Source: Occallatibacter savannae (lineage in GTDB: Bacteria; Acidobacteriota; Terriglobia; Terriglobales; Acidobacteriaceae). From it: a stretch of 64,000 nt of DNA. The notes beneath the pieces were generated by a model that saw only the letters and a program-made list of their open reading frames with translations, searched no databases and had not been told where the DNA came from. Positions 19,037 to 28,206 of this stretch are shown piece by piece (position 1 is the stretch's first letter; every line of letters starts with the position of its first letter). The translations under genes and the position numbers were made by a program. The stretch spans positions 124,001 through 188,000 of the forward strand of contig NZ_QFFY01000005.1 in the NCBI RefSeq assembly GCF_003131205.1, in the 5' to 3' direction.

Positions 19037-19235
19037 GTTCCATGTTCGGAGTGTGGAGGATCCCATATCTCCAACACCAGGAGACAGGCACCCGACTTCT
19101 TGGAACAATGTAGAGTTCGCCTACATCGGCGAACAAGGCTGTCATACATGGGCCACAGCCTTCTTCTCGGCTTAGGGAGTCCTCTGTTCCCGCCCTTGCG
19201 ACAAAGGCAAAGACGCTGCAAGCAGATGTTCTATG

Positions 19236-19267
19236 TGAAAACGAGGCCCAGGGGTTCGCCTGGGCCC
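19236..19267 (-). terminator. Terminator of the secreted 190-residue protein
   Basis: Read on the minus strand, GGCCCAGG pairs with CCTGGGCC (8 bp) and is followed by TCGTTTTCAC. It is about 40 nt after the stop at 19309. Confidence 0.65.
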
Positions 19268-19308
19268 TTCATCTGTCCTCCGTCAGGTTGATTGAGCGGG
19301 CGTTAGTG

Positions 19309-19881
19309 CTACTGAGCGCCGGATGCTCCGAGCGGATTTGTCACTCCCCACAGCTGGCCGGTGATTTGCCCGGTTGCCGCGAGGTAGACAGGATTTCCAA
19401 GTGCGTCGGTGAGCACGGGCACAACTTTCTCGGTGAGTGTGAGTGTGCCGGATGCATTCGCGAGTCTGCCGGTTCCACCCGTGACCTGGAACTGAAGCAC
19501 GCAATGCGCGCTATTCACGGAGAAGTCGATGCAATCGTCTCCTTGAGTCATTTGAACGTACAGCAGGCTGCCATCGCCGAAGCGGAATATGCCTCCGCCA
19601 GCCGGTTCCGAGAAGTGGAGTTGATTTATTCCCGAGCAACTTGCGGACGGTGATGGATTGTTGGAGATGGCGCGCACTTCGCCCAAGTTGAAGGAGCCGA
19701 GCGTACTGATTCCGGTGAAGTGGTCTTCATCGTTGCTTGCGTTGGGCTGGAGAAGATCGTTGGCGGTGTTTTCAGAGGTTCCGGAGAATGTCATCTTCAC
19801 AGCCGTCTGCGCTGACAGATTTACAGCGCCGAGAAGAAGGACAACTACGGATGCGGCAATGCCTTTGAGCAGGGTTTTCAT
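19309..19881 (-). CDS. Secreted protein of unknown function, Gly/Thr-rich
   Basis: 190 residues from the ATG at 19881, which has AAGGAG 6 nt upstream; the track start at 19944 is too early. A clear signal peptide (VVVLLLGAVNLSAQ) is followed by beta-rich sequence. The stretch QFQVTGGTGRLANASGTLTLTEKVVPV resembles the glycine-rich turn seen in small exported beta-barrel (allene-oxide-cyclase-like) domains, but I do not claim a family. Two cysteines (SCSGINQ, DDCIDF, HCVLQF) could form disulphides. Monocistronic, with its own terminator. Confidence 0.65.
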   Translation of the reverse strand: MKTLLKGIAASVVVLLLGAVNLSAQTAVKMTFSGTSENTANDLLQPNASNDEDHFTGISTLGSFNLGEVRAISNNPSPSASCSGINQLHFSEPAGGGIFRFGDGSLLYVQMTQGDDCIDFSVNSAHCVLQFQVTGGTGRLANASGTLTLTEKVVPVLTDALGNPVYLAATGQITGQLWGVTNPLGASGAQ

Positions 19882-19959
19882 AAGCTCTCCTTGAGTTTGA
19901 TCTGTGCGGTTGTTTAGCAGGGAAGCAGGTGCCCCGACTTGCATCGGATGAATCGTTTA

Positions 19960-20229
19960 CTAGCCGGTTTCCGGGCTGCGAATGCGCCCGATCATGGATT
20001 TGAGACAGAGGAGCGGCGCACCTTCCGGGGTGAAGGAACGGTGCAGTTGTTCGGACTGGATCCAGGCTTCTACTTCGGCGGGAAGCAGATTGGAGACGAG
20101 GCCGAGGCCCTGCAATGGGATCATCTGGACCTGCGCGCCGCACCTGACGCACCAGGCCTTGAGCGACTGTCCAGCGTGAAGAACCAGAAGGGTGTCGGTT
20201 TCGATTGTGATGTTCGTTTGCTTTGCCAC
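19960..20229 (-). CDS. Small conserved-looking protein with a CxxC motif
   Basis: 89 residues from a GTG at 20229 preceded by AAAGAGA; the track's 167-residue version adds a low-quality leader. The sequence opens VAKQTNITIETDTLLVLHAG, has WCVRCGAQVQMIPL (a single zinc-ribbon-like CxxC), then a helix LLPAEVEAWIQSEQLH and LLCLKSM. I recall small proteins of this layout as common in Acidobacteriota genomes, but no function is known to me. It is divergent from the winged-helix/TPR gene, so one could regulate the other; this is inference only. Confidence 0.6.
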   Translation of the reverse strand: MAKQTNITIETDTLLVLHAGQSLKAWCVRCGAQVQMIPLQGLGLVSNLLPAEVEAWIQSEQLHRSFTPEGAPLLCLKSMIGRIRSPETG

Positions 20230-20433
20230 TGAGTTCTCTTTCGCGCTGGCGCAACCGGTGAGGCATGCCCGCCAACGAAACTGGACGCAGCTTGTCCGAA
20301 ATGCCCGGAAAACGTCCTTGCAAAGCAGATGAAAAGTTCTGATAAGTTCTCGCAGTACGCCATATCCCACAAAACAAAGCAATTGGGAGTAGGGTAGAAC
20401 GGGGATTAGAGGGTCACGACGATAGACTCTTCG

Positions 20434-20442
20434 TGCTAGAAT
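20434..20442 (+). promoter_or_regulatory. Candidate extended -10 promoter
   Basis: TGCTAGAAT fits an extended -10 (TGN plus TANAAT) 41 nt upstream of the wHTH-TPR start. The -35 region is not recognisable, as is common for extended -10 promoters. Confidence 0.4.
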
Positions 20443-20483
20443 CCCTTCGCTGCCCCGACTCATGGCCCAAAAAGGACGACTGA

Positions 20484-22766
20484 ATGGCCGCAGACATAGA
20501 GCAGGGAACGAGACAGCTATACGAGTTCGGTCCCTTCCGCGTCGACACGGAGAAGGAGCTTCTGCTTCGCGGGCACGAGTCTGTTCCGCTCACGCCCAAA
20601 ACGTTCCAGATTCTGCTGGTGCTCGTACGCCGCAAGAAGGAGCTTGTCACCAAGGATGAGTTGATGAAGGCAGTGTGGCCAGACACCTTCGTCGAAGAGG
20701 CCAACCTTAGCCGTAATATCTTTCTCCTGCGAAAAGCCCTTGGAGAGACTCCGCAGGATCACCAATACATCCTCACAGTGCCGGGCCGAGGGTACAGGTT
20801 CGCCGAGGATGTTCGCCTGGTGCCGGAACACGACGTAAAGATCGTCTCCGCGAGCCACACCAAGATCCGCATGGAGGTAAAGGAGAGCTCGCGTTGGCCA
20901 TGGGTTGTGGTGACGGTTGTTCTGGTTCTGGTAGGGACGGCAGCAGGGCTTCGCTTCTTCGGACATCGCGAGCCGAAGCTCGGACAGAAGGATACGGTTG
21001 TGCTCGCCGATTTTGTGAATTCAACCGGTGACCCGGTCTTCGACGGGACGCTGAGACAAGGGCTGGCGGTGCAACTGGAGCAGTCGCCGTTTTTGAAGAT
21101 CATGGACGACGCCGACGTGCAGCGATCTCTTCGGCTAATGAATGTTGCATCCGGAACCCACGTCACGAATGCGATGGCGCACGACATCTGCGTACGCGAG
21201 GGAGCATCGGCAACCATCGACGGCGCGATCGCGAGCCTCGGGAAGATCTATGTGATCACCCTGCAGTCCACAACATGCCAGAAGGGTGAAACACTGGCTC
21301 GCGAGCAGGTGGAGGCGCCGGACAAAGAGCACGTGCTGAGCGCCCTGGACAAGGCCGCGACCGGGCTGCGCGGCAAATTGGGCGAGTCTCTGACGACCAT
21401 ACAGCAGGTAAACCTGCCTCTCGAGCAGGCGTCCACGCCCTCACTGGAGGCCCTGCAGGCTTACAGCGACGGTATGGCTGTGATGAGCCGAGGGCAGTTT
21501 AGAGCGGCTATTCCGCTTTTCGAACGCGCGATCGCTACCGACGCGAAGTTTGCGATGGCCTACTACATGCTGGCGATTGCCTGGGAGCAAGCAGGAGACG
21601 TGCAGAAGTGCGCCGAGAATGCCGCCCGCGCCTTCAGCCTGGTGGAGCGTGTATCCAGCGCCGAGCGGACAGAATTGACTGCATACCACTATCGAATCAC
21701 GGGAGAGCTTGATAAGGAGATCGATGCCTATCAGCAGGCGCTAAGAGAGAATCACCCGCGCCCGTGGAGTTTTCATAACCAGTTGGCGGTTATTTACAAC
21801 GATATGGGCAGGTTCGAAGAAGGGTTGCACGAGGGGCAGGAGGCGCTTCGGCTGCGGCCCGATGTGGAACCCCCGTATCGGCGGGTGCTCGATGCATACA
21901 TGTGCCTGGAGCTTTTGAAGGAAGCCGACGAGACAGTCAAGCAGGTTCGGGCACACGGAATCGACGGGATGAGGATTCACCAACGTTTCCTGGAACTGGC
22001 GTATTTGGAGAACGACAAGGAGGGCCTGAATCGCGAGATCGAGTGGTTTAGGGGCAGGCCGGATGAATATCTCAGCTCCGGATTGCAAGCGGCAATGCTC
22101 AATGTGCAGGGACAACTGAGGGAGGCTCACGCTTTATACAAGAGGGCTGCGGACCAGGCGCGAAAAGAGGGCTTTCCTTACATTGCGGATGGTTTCGAAG
22201 AGGCAGACGCGCGCGCGGCTGCCCTGGCGGGTGATTGCCGGCCGGCGCGGAAGTTAGGGCGTCCGGCGTTGGCTCTAGCTCTGTGCGGCGACGGCGCTCG
22301 AGCACAGAAACTCGCGGCGGAGTTCTCGAAACAGGAATCGAACAACACCATCTGGAATGCGGTTCAGCTGCCGGAGATTAGCGCCATAACTGCAATGGAG
22401 CGAGGCGATCCTGCAACCGCCGTTGAGATGATGATGTCGGCCACTCCCTATGAGAGAGCCTACCCGGATGCAATCTACATTCGGGGACTGGCGCTGCTGA
22501 AATTGCACAAGGTTACGGAAGCCGCAAAGGAATTTCAGAAGGTCGTCGATCACAAAGGTGCGAGTTGGGGAGCCACATGGGACCTCCCGAACTGGGGACA
22601 ATATTACGTTCTTTCCTATCTGGGGATGGCGCGGGCCTATGCGAGCGTCGGCGATCGAGCCAAAGCCAGAGACGCATACGATGACTTCTTCGCACTATGG
22701 ATAAACTCCGATCGTAATATCCCGGTTCTGGCGAAGGCCAGAGAAGAATATGCGCGCCTGAACTAG
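20484..22766 (+). CDS. Winged-helix (CadC/OmpR-type) membrane protein with TPR domain
   Basis: 760 residues. Residues about 10-108 are an OmpR/CadC-type winged helix (YEFGPFRVDTEKELLLRG, VTKDELMKAVWPDTFVEEANL, YILTVPGRGYRF). A single membrane helix follows (WPWVVVTVVLVLVGTAAGL, about 138-158). The outer part has a FlgO-like segment (DTVVLADFVNSTGDPVFDGTLRQGL) and then TPR repeats from about 320 to the C-terminus. The layout is that of one-component membrane-bound regulators that sense outside the membrane and bind DNA inside; the signal is unknown. AAGGA precedes the ATG. Many paralogues of this type are usual in Acidobacteriota. Confidence 0.9.
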   Translation: MAADIEQGTRQLYEFGPFRVDTEKELLLRGHESVPLTPKTFQILLVLVRRKKELVTKDELMKAVWPDTFVEEANLSRNIFLLRKALGETPQDHQYILTVPGRGYRFAEDVRLVPEHDVKIVSASHTKIRMEVKESSRWPWVVVTVVLVLVGTAAGLRFFGHREPKLGQKDTVVLADFVNSTGDPVFDGTLRQGLAVQLEQSPFLKIMDDADVQRSLRLMNVASGTHVTNAMAHDICVREGASATIDGAIASLGKIYVITLQSTTCQKGETLAREQVEAPDKEHVLSALDKAATGLRGKLGESLTTIQQVNLPLEQASTPSLEALQAYSDGMAVMSRGQFRAAIPLFERAIATDAKFAMAYYMLAIAWEQAGDVQKCAENAARAFSLVERVSSAERTELTAYHYRITGELDKEIDAYQQALRENHPRPWSFHNQLAVIYNDMGRFEEGLHEGQEALRLRPDVEPPYRRVLDAYMCLELLKEADETVKQVRAHGIDGMRIHQRFLELAYLENDKEGLNREIEWFRGRPDEYLSSGLQAAMLNVQGQLREAHALYKRAADQARKEGFPYIADGFEEADARAAALAGDCRPARKLGRPALALALCGDGARAQKLAAEFSKQESNNTIWNAVQLPEISAITAMERGDPATAVEMMMSATPYERAYPDAIYIRGLALLKLHKVTEAAKEFQKVVDHKGASWGATWDLPNWGQYYVLSYLGMARAYASVGDRAKARDAYDDFFALWINSDRNIPVLAKAREEYARLN

Positions 22767-22976
22767 TTGGATGGGACGCAGGTAGCACTACTGGGCAACC
22801 CCTTTTGGGGGTGGATTCGGTGGTTCCTGTGGAGGGATTTGGGCGTAGATCGTAGTTGGCAACGGGGATAATGAAGGCTGCTCTGGGATTGTCAGCGCCT
22901 GGCTGCCTGATCGCATCGGTTCCTGTTGATCGCGCGTCGAATGCGGGGCGGTCCGGGGCGCGGAGGCATCCCTTCG

Positions 22977-25595
22977 ATGAAGCCGATTCCGATCAGTTTG
23001 TCGCCGACACGCAGCCGGGCGCTGAACGTGTTTCTGGGCGCAGTGCTGACGCTGTCGTCGATTCTTTTGTTCCTTGCGCTGGCGACCTATCACCCTTCTG
23101 ATCCCTCGATGAACACGGCTACGGGGCCGGAGCCGGGAAATGCGGTTCACAACTGGATCGGGCTGCTGGGATCGTATCTGAGCGACGTGCTGCTGCAGGC
23201 ATTCGGGCTGACGGTGTTTCTGTTCCCGGTGTGGATGGGCGTGCTGGGATGGAACTGGATCCGGTCGCGCGACGCGGGGACGGCGATTCTGCGCTGGATG
23301 GGCGTGGCTCTGGCGGTGATCTTTACGCCGGCGCTGTTCGGGCTGCTGCCCTGGCACTGGCGGTGGATGCACGCGGTTCCGGTCGAAGGCGTAATGGGGC
23401 GTGTGATTTCGGGGCTGCTGGTGGCGTACCTCAATATTCAGGGGGCGTGGCTGGTAGCGCTGGTACTGGCCGGGGTGGGGATCTACTTCGGGTCGGATAT
23501 CAGCCTGAAAACGATCAAGACACAGATTGAAGATCGCTGGCTGAACATGGTGGCCTGGCACGACCGCTATCGCAACTGGAAAGAGGATCGTGCGGAGCGG
23601 AAGCGCGAACTCGAAGAGCGGTGCATGGAGACACAGCCGGGGCCGGCGCAGCGGCTGTTCTCCGGGGCGATTGGGGATGCGCAGGAGGCGATGCCTGAGG
23701 ATGTCGCTCCGCCACAGACACTGACGAGTAAACTGGCGGCGCTGTTTGCAAAGAAGCGGGCAGCGGCGGTGGATGAGCGCGATCCGGTGGAGGAGATTCC
23801 GGCGTTCCAGCGTACGGGGAAGGCGGCCGAGGAGCCGATTGCGCCGCGGAGGTCGAGTATCTGGGAGCCTGCGGGACCGGCGGTCAGCGGGAAAGCGGCG
23901 GAGGCTGCGGGTGGGCGGAGCGTGATTGAGATGAGGCCGCAGGCCGTTCCGGCGCAAGCCGCGGTTCCGGCTGCTGTGGCTCCGGTTGCCCCGGTTGCGC
24001 CTGCTCCGGCAGCAGCGGCCGCTTCGAGTCATCCGATCGCGGCAAGTGGAGGGAATGGAAGCATCGCCATCCACGAGCGGGCGGATGTGGATGAGAAGCA
24101 GGTGACGGTTGCGCCGAAGCATGTAAGCGGGTACAAGCTGCCGCCGAGCACGCTGCTGAACTCGGGCGATGGGCCGCATGTGGTCCGCGAGGATGAGCTG
24201 CGCGATGAGGCCAAGGTGCTGGTGGAGAAGTGCGCCGAGTTCGATGTGATGGGGCAGGTGGTGCAGATCAATCCAGGGCCGATGGTGACGACGTACGAGT
24301 TCAAGCCTGAGGCGGGCGTGAAGTACTCGCGCGTGACGGGGCTGGCTGAGGATCTGTGCCTGGCGATGCGGGCCGAGAGCATCCTCATCGAGCGCATGGC
24401 GGGCAAGAGCACGGTGGGCATCCAAGTGCCGAACCATGAGCGCGAGACGATTCATCTGCGGGACGTGCTGGAGTCGGAGACGTTTGCGAAGGCGAAGTCG
24501 CGGCTGACGCTGGCCATGGGCAAGGACATCAACGGGCGGATTGTGACGGCGGATCTGGCGTCGATGCCGCACGTGCTGATTGCAGGCTCGACGGGATCGG
24601 GCAAGTCGGTGGCGATCAACGCGATGATCATGAGCCTGCTGTACCGGACGACTCCGGCGCAGGTGAGGCTAATTCTGGTGGACCCGAAGCGGGTGGAACT
24701 AGGCATGTACGAGGGGATCCCGCACCTGTTCACGCCGATCATTACGGAGCCGAAGCTGGCAGCAAATGCGCTGAGAAATGCTGTCCGTGAGATGGAGCGG
24801 CGGCTGAAGCTGCTGGCGAGCCGCAGCGTGCGAAACATCGACCAGTACAACAAGCTCTTTGAGAGCGCGATGCCTTCGCTGTTTGACGATGGGACCGAAG
24901 AGCAGCCGCTGCCCTACATCGTGATCATCATCGATGAGCTGGCGGACTTGATGATGCTGGACCGGGCCAACGTGGAAGAGTCGATTACGCGGCTGGCGCA
25001 GATGGCGCGAGCGGTCGGCATCCACCTGGTGCTGGCGACGCAGAGGCCATCGGTGGACGTCATCACGGGTCTGATCAAGGCGAACGTGCCGACGCGGATC
25101 AGCTTCAGGCTGGCCACGAAAGTGGACTCGCGGACGATTCTAGATACGAACGGGGCGGAGGCGCTGCTGGGACGGGGCGACATGCTCTTCCTGCCGCCGG
25201 GGACGAGCCGGTTACTTCGGTTGCATGCGCCGTATGTCAGCGAGAAGGAAACGGCCGCAGTGGTGGCATTCTGGAAGGAACAAGGGCAGGCCGAGTACGT
25301 TGAGGGCTTCCTGGAGTCGCCGAAGGAAGAGCGCCAGAACAGTCTGGAGAGCAGCAGCGACAACGAGGACGACAATGATCCGATGTTCGACGACGCTGTC
25401 CGGCTGGTGTTTGAGTTTGGAAAGGCGTCGACTTCTTTGCTGCAGAGAAGGCTGCGGATCGGCTATGGCCGGGCGGCGCACCTGATCGATCTGATGGAGC
25501 GGGATGGTCTGGTTGGTCCTGCGGATGGATCGAGGCCGCGGGAGTTGTTGAAGGCACCGGGTTGGTTGCACGAGATTTCGGTGGCTGAGGAGTAA
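22977..25595 (+). CDS. ftsK: DNA translocase FtsK/SpoIIIE
   Basis: 872 residues from the ATG at 22977 (GGAGG ten nt upstream); the track start at 22926 is earlier. Four N-terminal membrane helices (residues about 20-190) precede an Ala/Pro/Val-rich linker (VPAAVAPVAPVAPAPAAAAA). The FtsK motor has Walker A GSTGSGKS (about 535), VDPKRVELGMYEGIPHL and Walker B YIVIIIDELADLMM (about 646). A C-terminal gamma winged helix (FEFGKASTSLLQRRLRIGYGRAAHLIDLME) reads chromosome polarity sequences. Family knowledge: pumps DNA through the closing septum and activates dimer resolution. The linker is shorter than in Escherichia coli FtsK. The 594-codon minus-strand ORF covering the 5' half is a shadow. Confidence 0.96.
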   Translation: MKPIPISLSPTRSRALNVFLGAVLTLSSILLFLALATYHPSDPSMNTATGPEPGNAVHNWIGLLGSYLSDVLLQAFGLTVFLFPVWMGVLGWNWIRSRDAGTAILRWMGVALAVIFTPALFGLLPWHWRWMHAVPVEGVMGRVISGLLVAYLNIQGAWLVALVLAGVGIYFGSDISLKTIKTQIEDRWLNMVAWHDRYRNWKEDRAERKRELEERCMETQPGPAQRLFSGAIGDAQEAMPEDVAPPQTLTSKLAALFAKKRAAAVDERDPVEEIPAFQRTGKAAEEPIAPRRSSIWEPAGPAVSGKAAEAAGGRSVIEMRPQAVPAQAAVPAAVAPVAPVAPAPAAAAASSHPIAASGGNGSIAIHERADVDEKQVTVAPKHVSGYKLPPSTLLNSGDGPHVVREDELRDEAKVLVEKCAEFDVMGQVVQINPGPMVTTYEFKPEAGVKYSRVTGLAEDLCLAMRAESILIERMAGKSTVGIQVPNHERETIHLRDVLESETFAKAKSRLTLAMGKDINGRIVTADLASMPHVLIAGSTGSGKSVAINAMIMSLLYRTTPAQVRLILVDPKRVELGMYEGIPHLFTPIITEPKLAANALRNAVREMERRLKLLASRSVRNIDQYNKLFESAMPSLFDDGTEEQPLPYIVIIIDELADLMMLDRANVEESITRLAQMARAVGIHLVLATQRPSVDVITGLIKANVPTRISFRLATKVDSRTILDTNGAEALLGRGDMLFLPPGTSRLLRLHAPYVSEKETAAVVAFWKEQGQAEYVEGFLESPKEERQNSLESSSDNEDDNDPMFDDAVRLVFEFGKASTSLLQRRLRIGYGRAAHLIDLMERDGLVGPADGSRPRELLKAPGWLHEISVAEE

Positions 25596-25646
25596 ACCCA
25601 CCCGTAATGAATAGGCACGGGGGTGGGCAGTTGGGCTTCCTTGAAT

Positions 25647-25688
25647 CCCACCCTAAACGCAAAAGGCGCGTTTAGGATGGGGCACCCG
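25647..25688 (+). repeat. Palindromic repeat, GGGGCACCC-tail family, member B
   Basis: CCCACCCTAAACGC pairs with GCGTTTAGGATGGG (14 bp, one imperfect pair) around AAAAGGC, then GGCACCCG. The same tail follows the hairpin at 62906. It lies between ftsK and the REC-Hpt gene and may also terminate ftsK transcription. Confidence 0.65.
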
Positions 25689-25726
25689 CGATCAAAGGTG
25701 GCCCGGGATATAGCAGGCAAGAAGTT

Positions 25727-26461
25727 ATGCTCGGGATTGGCGAGAAGCACGAATTAGCTACGGTTTTTCTGATTGATGATGATCTCATCAGCCGTGAAGT
25801 AATCGCCACGGTCCTGACGCTGCACGGGCACCTGGTGCACACGGCTGAGACGGGCGACAGCGCGCTGGAGTTGCTGGGGGCAGGAGTGGTGGAGCCGGGT
25901 GTGGTGCTGATGGATGCGCAACTGCCCGGAATCAAGGGAACCGAATTGATCAGGAAGCTTCGCGAGGGCTGCGATGCGGAGATCATCCTCATCAGCGGGA
26001 GCCAGCCTGCCGATGAACTCGTTAAGGAAGCAGACGGGTTTCTGCTGAAACCTTTCGGGCCGGAGGATCTGGCGCGAGTTATCGGGGAGCACAAGCCGAA
26101 GCACCCACAGATCGTGGAGGATGCCGATCCTGTGATCAATCCTGAAACGCTGGCGCAGTTCCGCCAGCTGATGACGGAGGCAACGATTCGGGAGATTTAT
26201 GCGGCGGTGGTGAGCGACTTACATAAGAGACAAGGTGTTCTGGAAAAGGCGATTACTGAGGGTAACTCTGAGGAAGTAAGGCGGCTGGGGCATGCTATCA
26301 AGGGGGGCTGCGGCATGGCAGGGGCGATGCAGGCGGCGCGTATAGGTGCAACGCTGGAGTCGAAGAGTGACCAACTGGATAACTGTGCAACGGCGGTTGA
26401 CCAGTTATACATGGCTACGCAAAGACTGGAGCGTATGCTTGAAAAGGAATTTCCTGCGTAG
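25727..26461 (+). CDS. Response-regulator receiver fused to an Hpt domain
   Basis: 244 residues. The receiver domain (about 10-125) has the acidic pair in FLIDDD, the phosphoacceptor Asp63 in VVLMDAQLPG, Ser90 in ILISGS and Lys108 in FLLKPFG. The C-terminal Hpt domain (about 140-240) carries the phosphorylatable His189 in RLGHAIKGGCGMAGA. Family knowledge: such proteins pass phosphate from an Asp to a His within phosphorelays. It has no output domain. With the NarL-type regulator 107 nt downstream and a histidine kinase nearby on the other strand, a local relay is a reasonable inference. Confidence 0.88.
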   Translation: MLGIGEKHELATVFLIDDDLISREVIATVLTLHGHLVHTAETGDSALELLGAGVVEPGVVLMDAQLPGIKGTELIRKLREGCDAEIILISGSQPADELVKEADGFLLKPFGPEDLARVIGEHKPKHPQIVEDADPVINPETLAQFRQLMTEATIREIYAAVVSDLHKRQGVLEKAITEGNSEEVRRLGHAIKGGCGMAGAMQAARIGATLESKSDQLDNCATAVDQLYMATQRLERMLEKEFPA

Positions 26462-26568
26462 GTTACGAGAGGTGTTTGGTGTTTGCGCAGGAGCGTGAGA
26501 TATATGTATGCGGGCCACTTCGGTTGCCTGCTTGTTAGTTTTGGGCCTATCGGAGGTTTAGCGCTCTC

Positions 26569-27243
26569 GTGGAACAGCCAATCCGCATCGTACTGGCCGA
26601 CGATCATCCTGTAGTTCGCATCGGCGTCCGCAACATGCTGACGGAGCGCGACGGCTTCGAAGTAGTGGGCGAAGCCGATGATGGCGATGAGGCCATCACC
26701 CAGACTCTGGAGCAGACTCCGGACATTCTTCTTCTCGACGTGCAAATGCCGCGCCTGCCGGGCCTCGAGGCCATGCGGGCGATCATGAACGGCTCGCCGA
26801 CGGTGAAGATCATCCTGCTTACCTCGACGATTACGACGCAGCAGATTATCGAGGCGCTGCACATCGGGGCGCGCGGCATCGTGCTGAAGGATGCGCTGGC
26901 GGGTGCGCTGCACACGGCGATCCGGACGGTATATGCCGGCGACTACTGGATCGGCGGCAAGCGCGTGGTGAACCTGGTTTCGGCTCTTCACGACCTGATG
27001 CGGCAGGCCCAGCCTCCGCAGCGGAAGACGTACGGGCTGACGCCGCGCGAACTGGATGTGGTGGGCTGCATCGTGGAAGGCTGCAGCAACCGCGATATCG
27101 CCAAGCAGTTCTCGCTGAGCGAGGAGACGGTGAAGCGGCACTTGTCGAATATCTTCGATAAGACAGGGGTTTCGACAAGACTGGAGCTGGCGCTGTTTGC
27201 GATTGCGCACCAGCTGGTGGCGCCGCAGGGGCAGCAGACGTAA
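26569..27243 (+). CDS. NarL/FixJ-family response regulator
   Basis: 224 residues. The receiver domain has ADDHPVVRIGV, phosphoacceptor Asp57 in LLLDVQMPRLPG, Thr/Ser in LLTST and Lys in IVLKDAL. A LuxR-type helix-turn-helix follows (LTPRELDVVGCIVEGCSNRDIAKQF, SEETVKRHLSNIFDKTGVSTRLEL, about 155-215). It is a DNA-binding transcription factor activated by phosphorylation. The start is a GTG at 26569 with GGAGG upstream. A strong terminator follows. Its partner kinase is probably the PAS kinase at 28207-30099, but this is inferred from position alone. Confidence 0.92.
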   Translation: MEQPIRIVLADDHPVVRIGVRNMLTERDGFEVVGEADDGDEAITQTLEQTPDILLLDVQMPRLPGLEAMRAIMNGSPTVKIILLTSTITTQQIIEALHIGARGIVLKDALAGALHTAIRTVYAGDYWIGGKRVVNLVSALHDLMRQAQPPQRKTYGLTPRELDVVGCIVEGCSNRDIAKQFSLSEETVKRHLSNIFDKTGVSTRLELALFAIAHQLVAPQGQQT

Positions 27244-27290
27244 CGAGAGCCGGTAGCTTGTAGTCGGTAGCCAGTAGCAAAGACGTAAGC

Positions 27291-27320
27291 AAAGAGGCGC
27301 CGATAGACGGGCGCCTCTTT
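27291..27320. terminator. Bidirectional terminator
   Basis: AAAGAGGCGCC pairs perfectly with GGCGCCTCTTT (11 bp, 8-nt loop). A-rich and T-rich ends make it usable in both directions, and it lies between the convergent regulator and cytochrome c genes. Confidence 0.8.
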
Positions 27321-27356
27321 ACGTTGGTGCGAGTCGCTAAATGCCAAGAGTCAGGA

Positions 27357-28025
27357 TTAGTTGCAGCGGTTGGCGGGTTCGTTGGGGTAGTTGCCCTGAA
27401 CGCAGGGAACGGCGCTGAGGTATTCGTAGATGGCGCGCAGGTCGTGTTCCGAGAGGTCTTTCAGGTTGGGCCAGGGCATGACCTGGAGCAGGTTGCCGTC
27501 GAAGGGTGCGGGAATGCAGTTTGCATTCGGCGCACCGGTGCAGGGCGGATGAAGATGGTCGGGGTCCATGCCGGTGCGGATCACCTCGACGAAATGGTCG
27601 AAGGTGTCGCCGCCGATCGGAAGGCCGCTCGCGTCGGGTGTGAGGTTGCGGGAGATGATGTGCGCTGAGTTGGGTATGAGTGCGCCGAAGTCTCTGCCGC
27701 CGCCCAGATAGGTTTTGGGGTTCACCTGTTTGGGCTGGTTCATGTAGGGATTGCCGCCCTTGGCGTACTGGGTGGGCGGGCCGGCGGAGTGGCAGCCATT
27801 GCAGTCGCCGACTACGTTGACGAAGTAGCTGCCGAGACCCACGAGGGCGGGGTTCTTGTTGGCCATATTGAGCGGAACGGGCGCAGCGGCGAGGCCGATT
27901 TCGACACGTGAGTCGCGCCCGGATTGCGCGTTGGCGACTTCCGACGGGGCTGTGGATGCTGCAATGGCAATGGCGACTGCGACGGCAGAGGCTAGAGCAA
28001 ACTTGATGCTGAGATGTTTCTTCAT
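27357..28025 (-). CDS. Exported single-haem cytochrome c
   Basis: 222 residues from the ATG at 28025, with GGAGGAG 9 nt upstream; the track start at 28109 is too early. A signal peptide (ASAVAVAIAIAASTAPSEVANAQ) is followed by one haem site, GDCNGCHSAG (Cys75-His79). A likely axial Met lies in LLQVMPWPNLKDLSEHDLRAIYEYL, the usual class I C-terminal helix. It resembles cytochrome subunits of alcohol or gluconate dehydrogenases, though only one haem is present. Role: periplasmic electron carrier of unknown partner. It follows the PAS kinase gene on the same strand after 181 nt. Confidence 0.88.
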   Translation of the reverse strand: MKKHLSIKFALASAVAVAIAIAASTAPSEVANAQSGRDSRVEIGLAAAPVPLNMANKNPALVGLGSYFVNVVGDCNGCHSAGPPTQYAKGGNPYMNQPKQVNPKTYLGGGRDFGALIPNSAHIISRNLTPDASGLPIGGDTFDHFVEVIRTGMDPDHLHPPCTGAPNANCIPAPFDGNLLQVMPWPNLKDLSEHDLRAIYEYLSAVPCVQGNYPNEPANRCN

Positions 28026-28206
28026 GAAGTGATCTCCTCCCGGTTGCGATTGGGGGATACCGGCAAGGGAGGCAGGTTCGCGCACGCTGAGCCGGGCATC
28101 TACCCTCAAGGCGCAATTGGGAGGGAGAAACTGTCATGGGATTGAAGATTTTTGCGTGCGACACAGAGGCTGAGGCCCAATTAGCCTCGCTGAGGCCGTG
28201 CCCTTG

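Larger units (their letters stand above)
19004..19308. other. Intergenic region with two hairpins
   Basis: 305 nt without a supported gene. It begins with the GGGCAC-tailed palindrome at 19008 and ends with the terminator of the minus-strand gene at 19236-19267. ORFs of 81-95 codons overlap it on both strands but lack ribosome sites, family features and coherent codon use. Confidence 0.5.

Noticed and set aside
22796-22811. ACCCCTTTTGGGGGT hairpin after the wHTH-TPR gene
   Set aside because: Only 5 bp of stem and no U-run, so too weak to call a terminator.
22788-24572. 594-codon minus-strand ORF opposite ftsK
   Set aside because: Arg/His/Pro-rich sequence with no domain, fully antisense to a certain ftsK gene; high GC gives long open antisense frames.
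26197-27210. 337-codon minus-strand ORF
   Set aside because: Antisense shadow of the NarL-type regulator and the Hpt domain.
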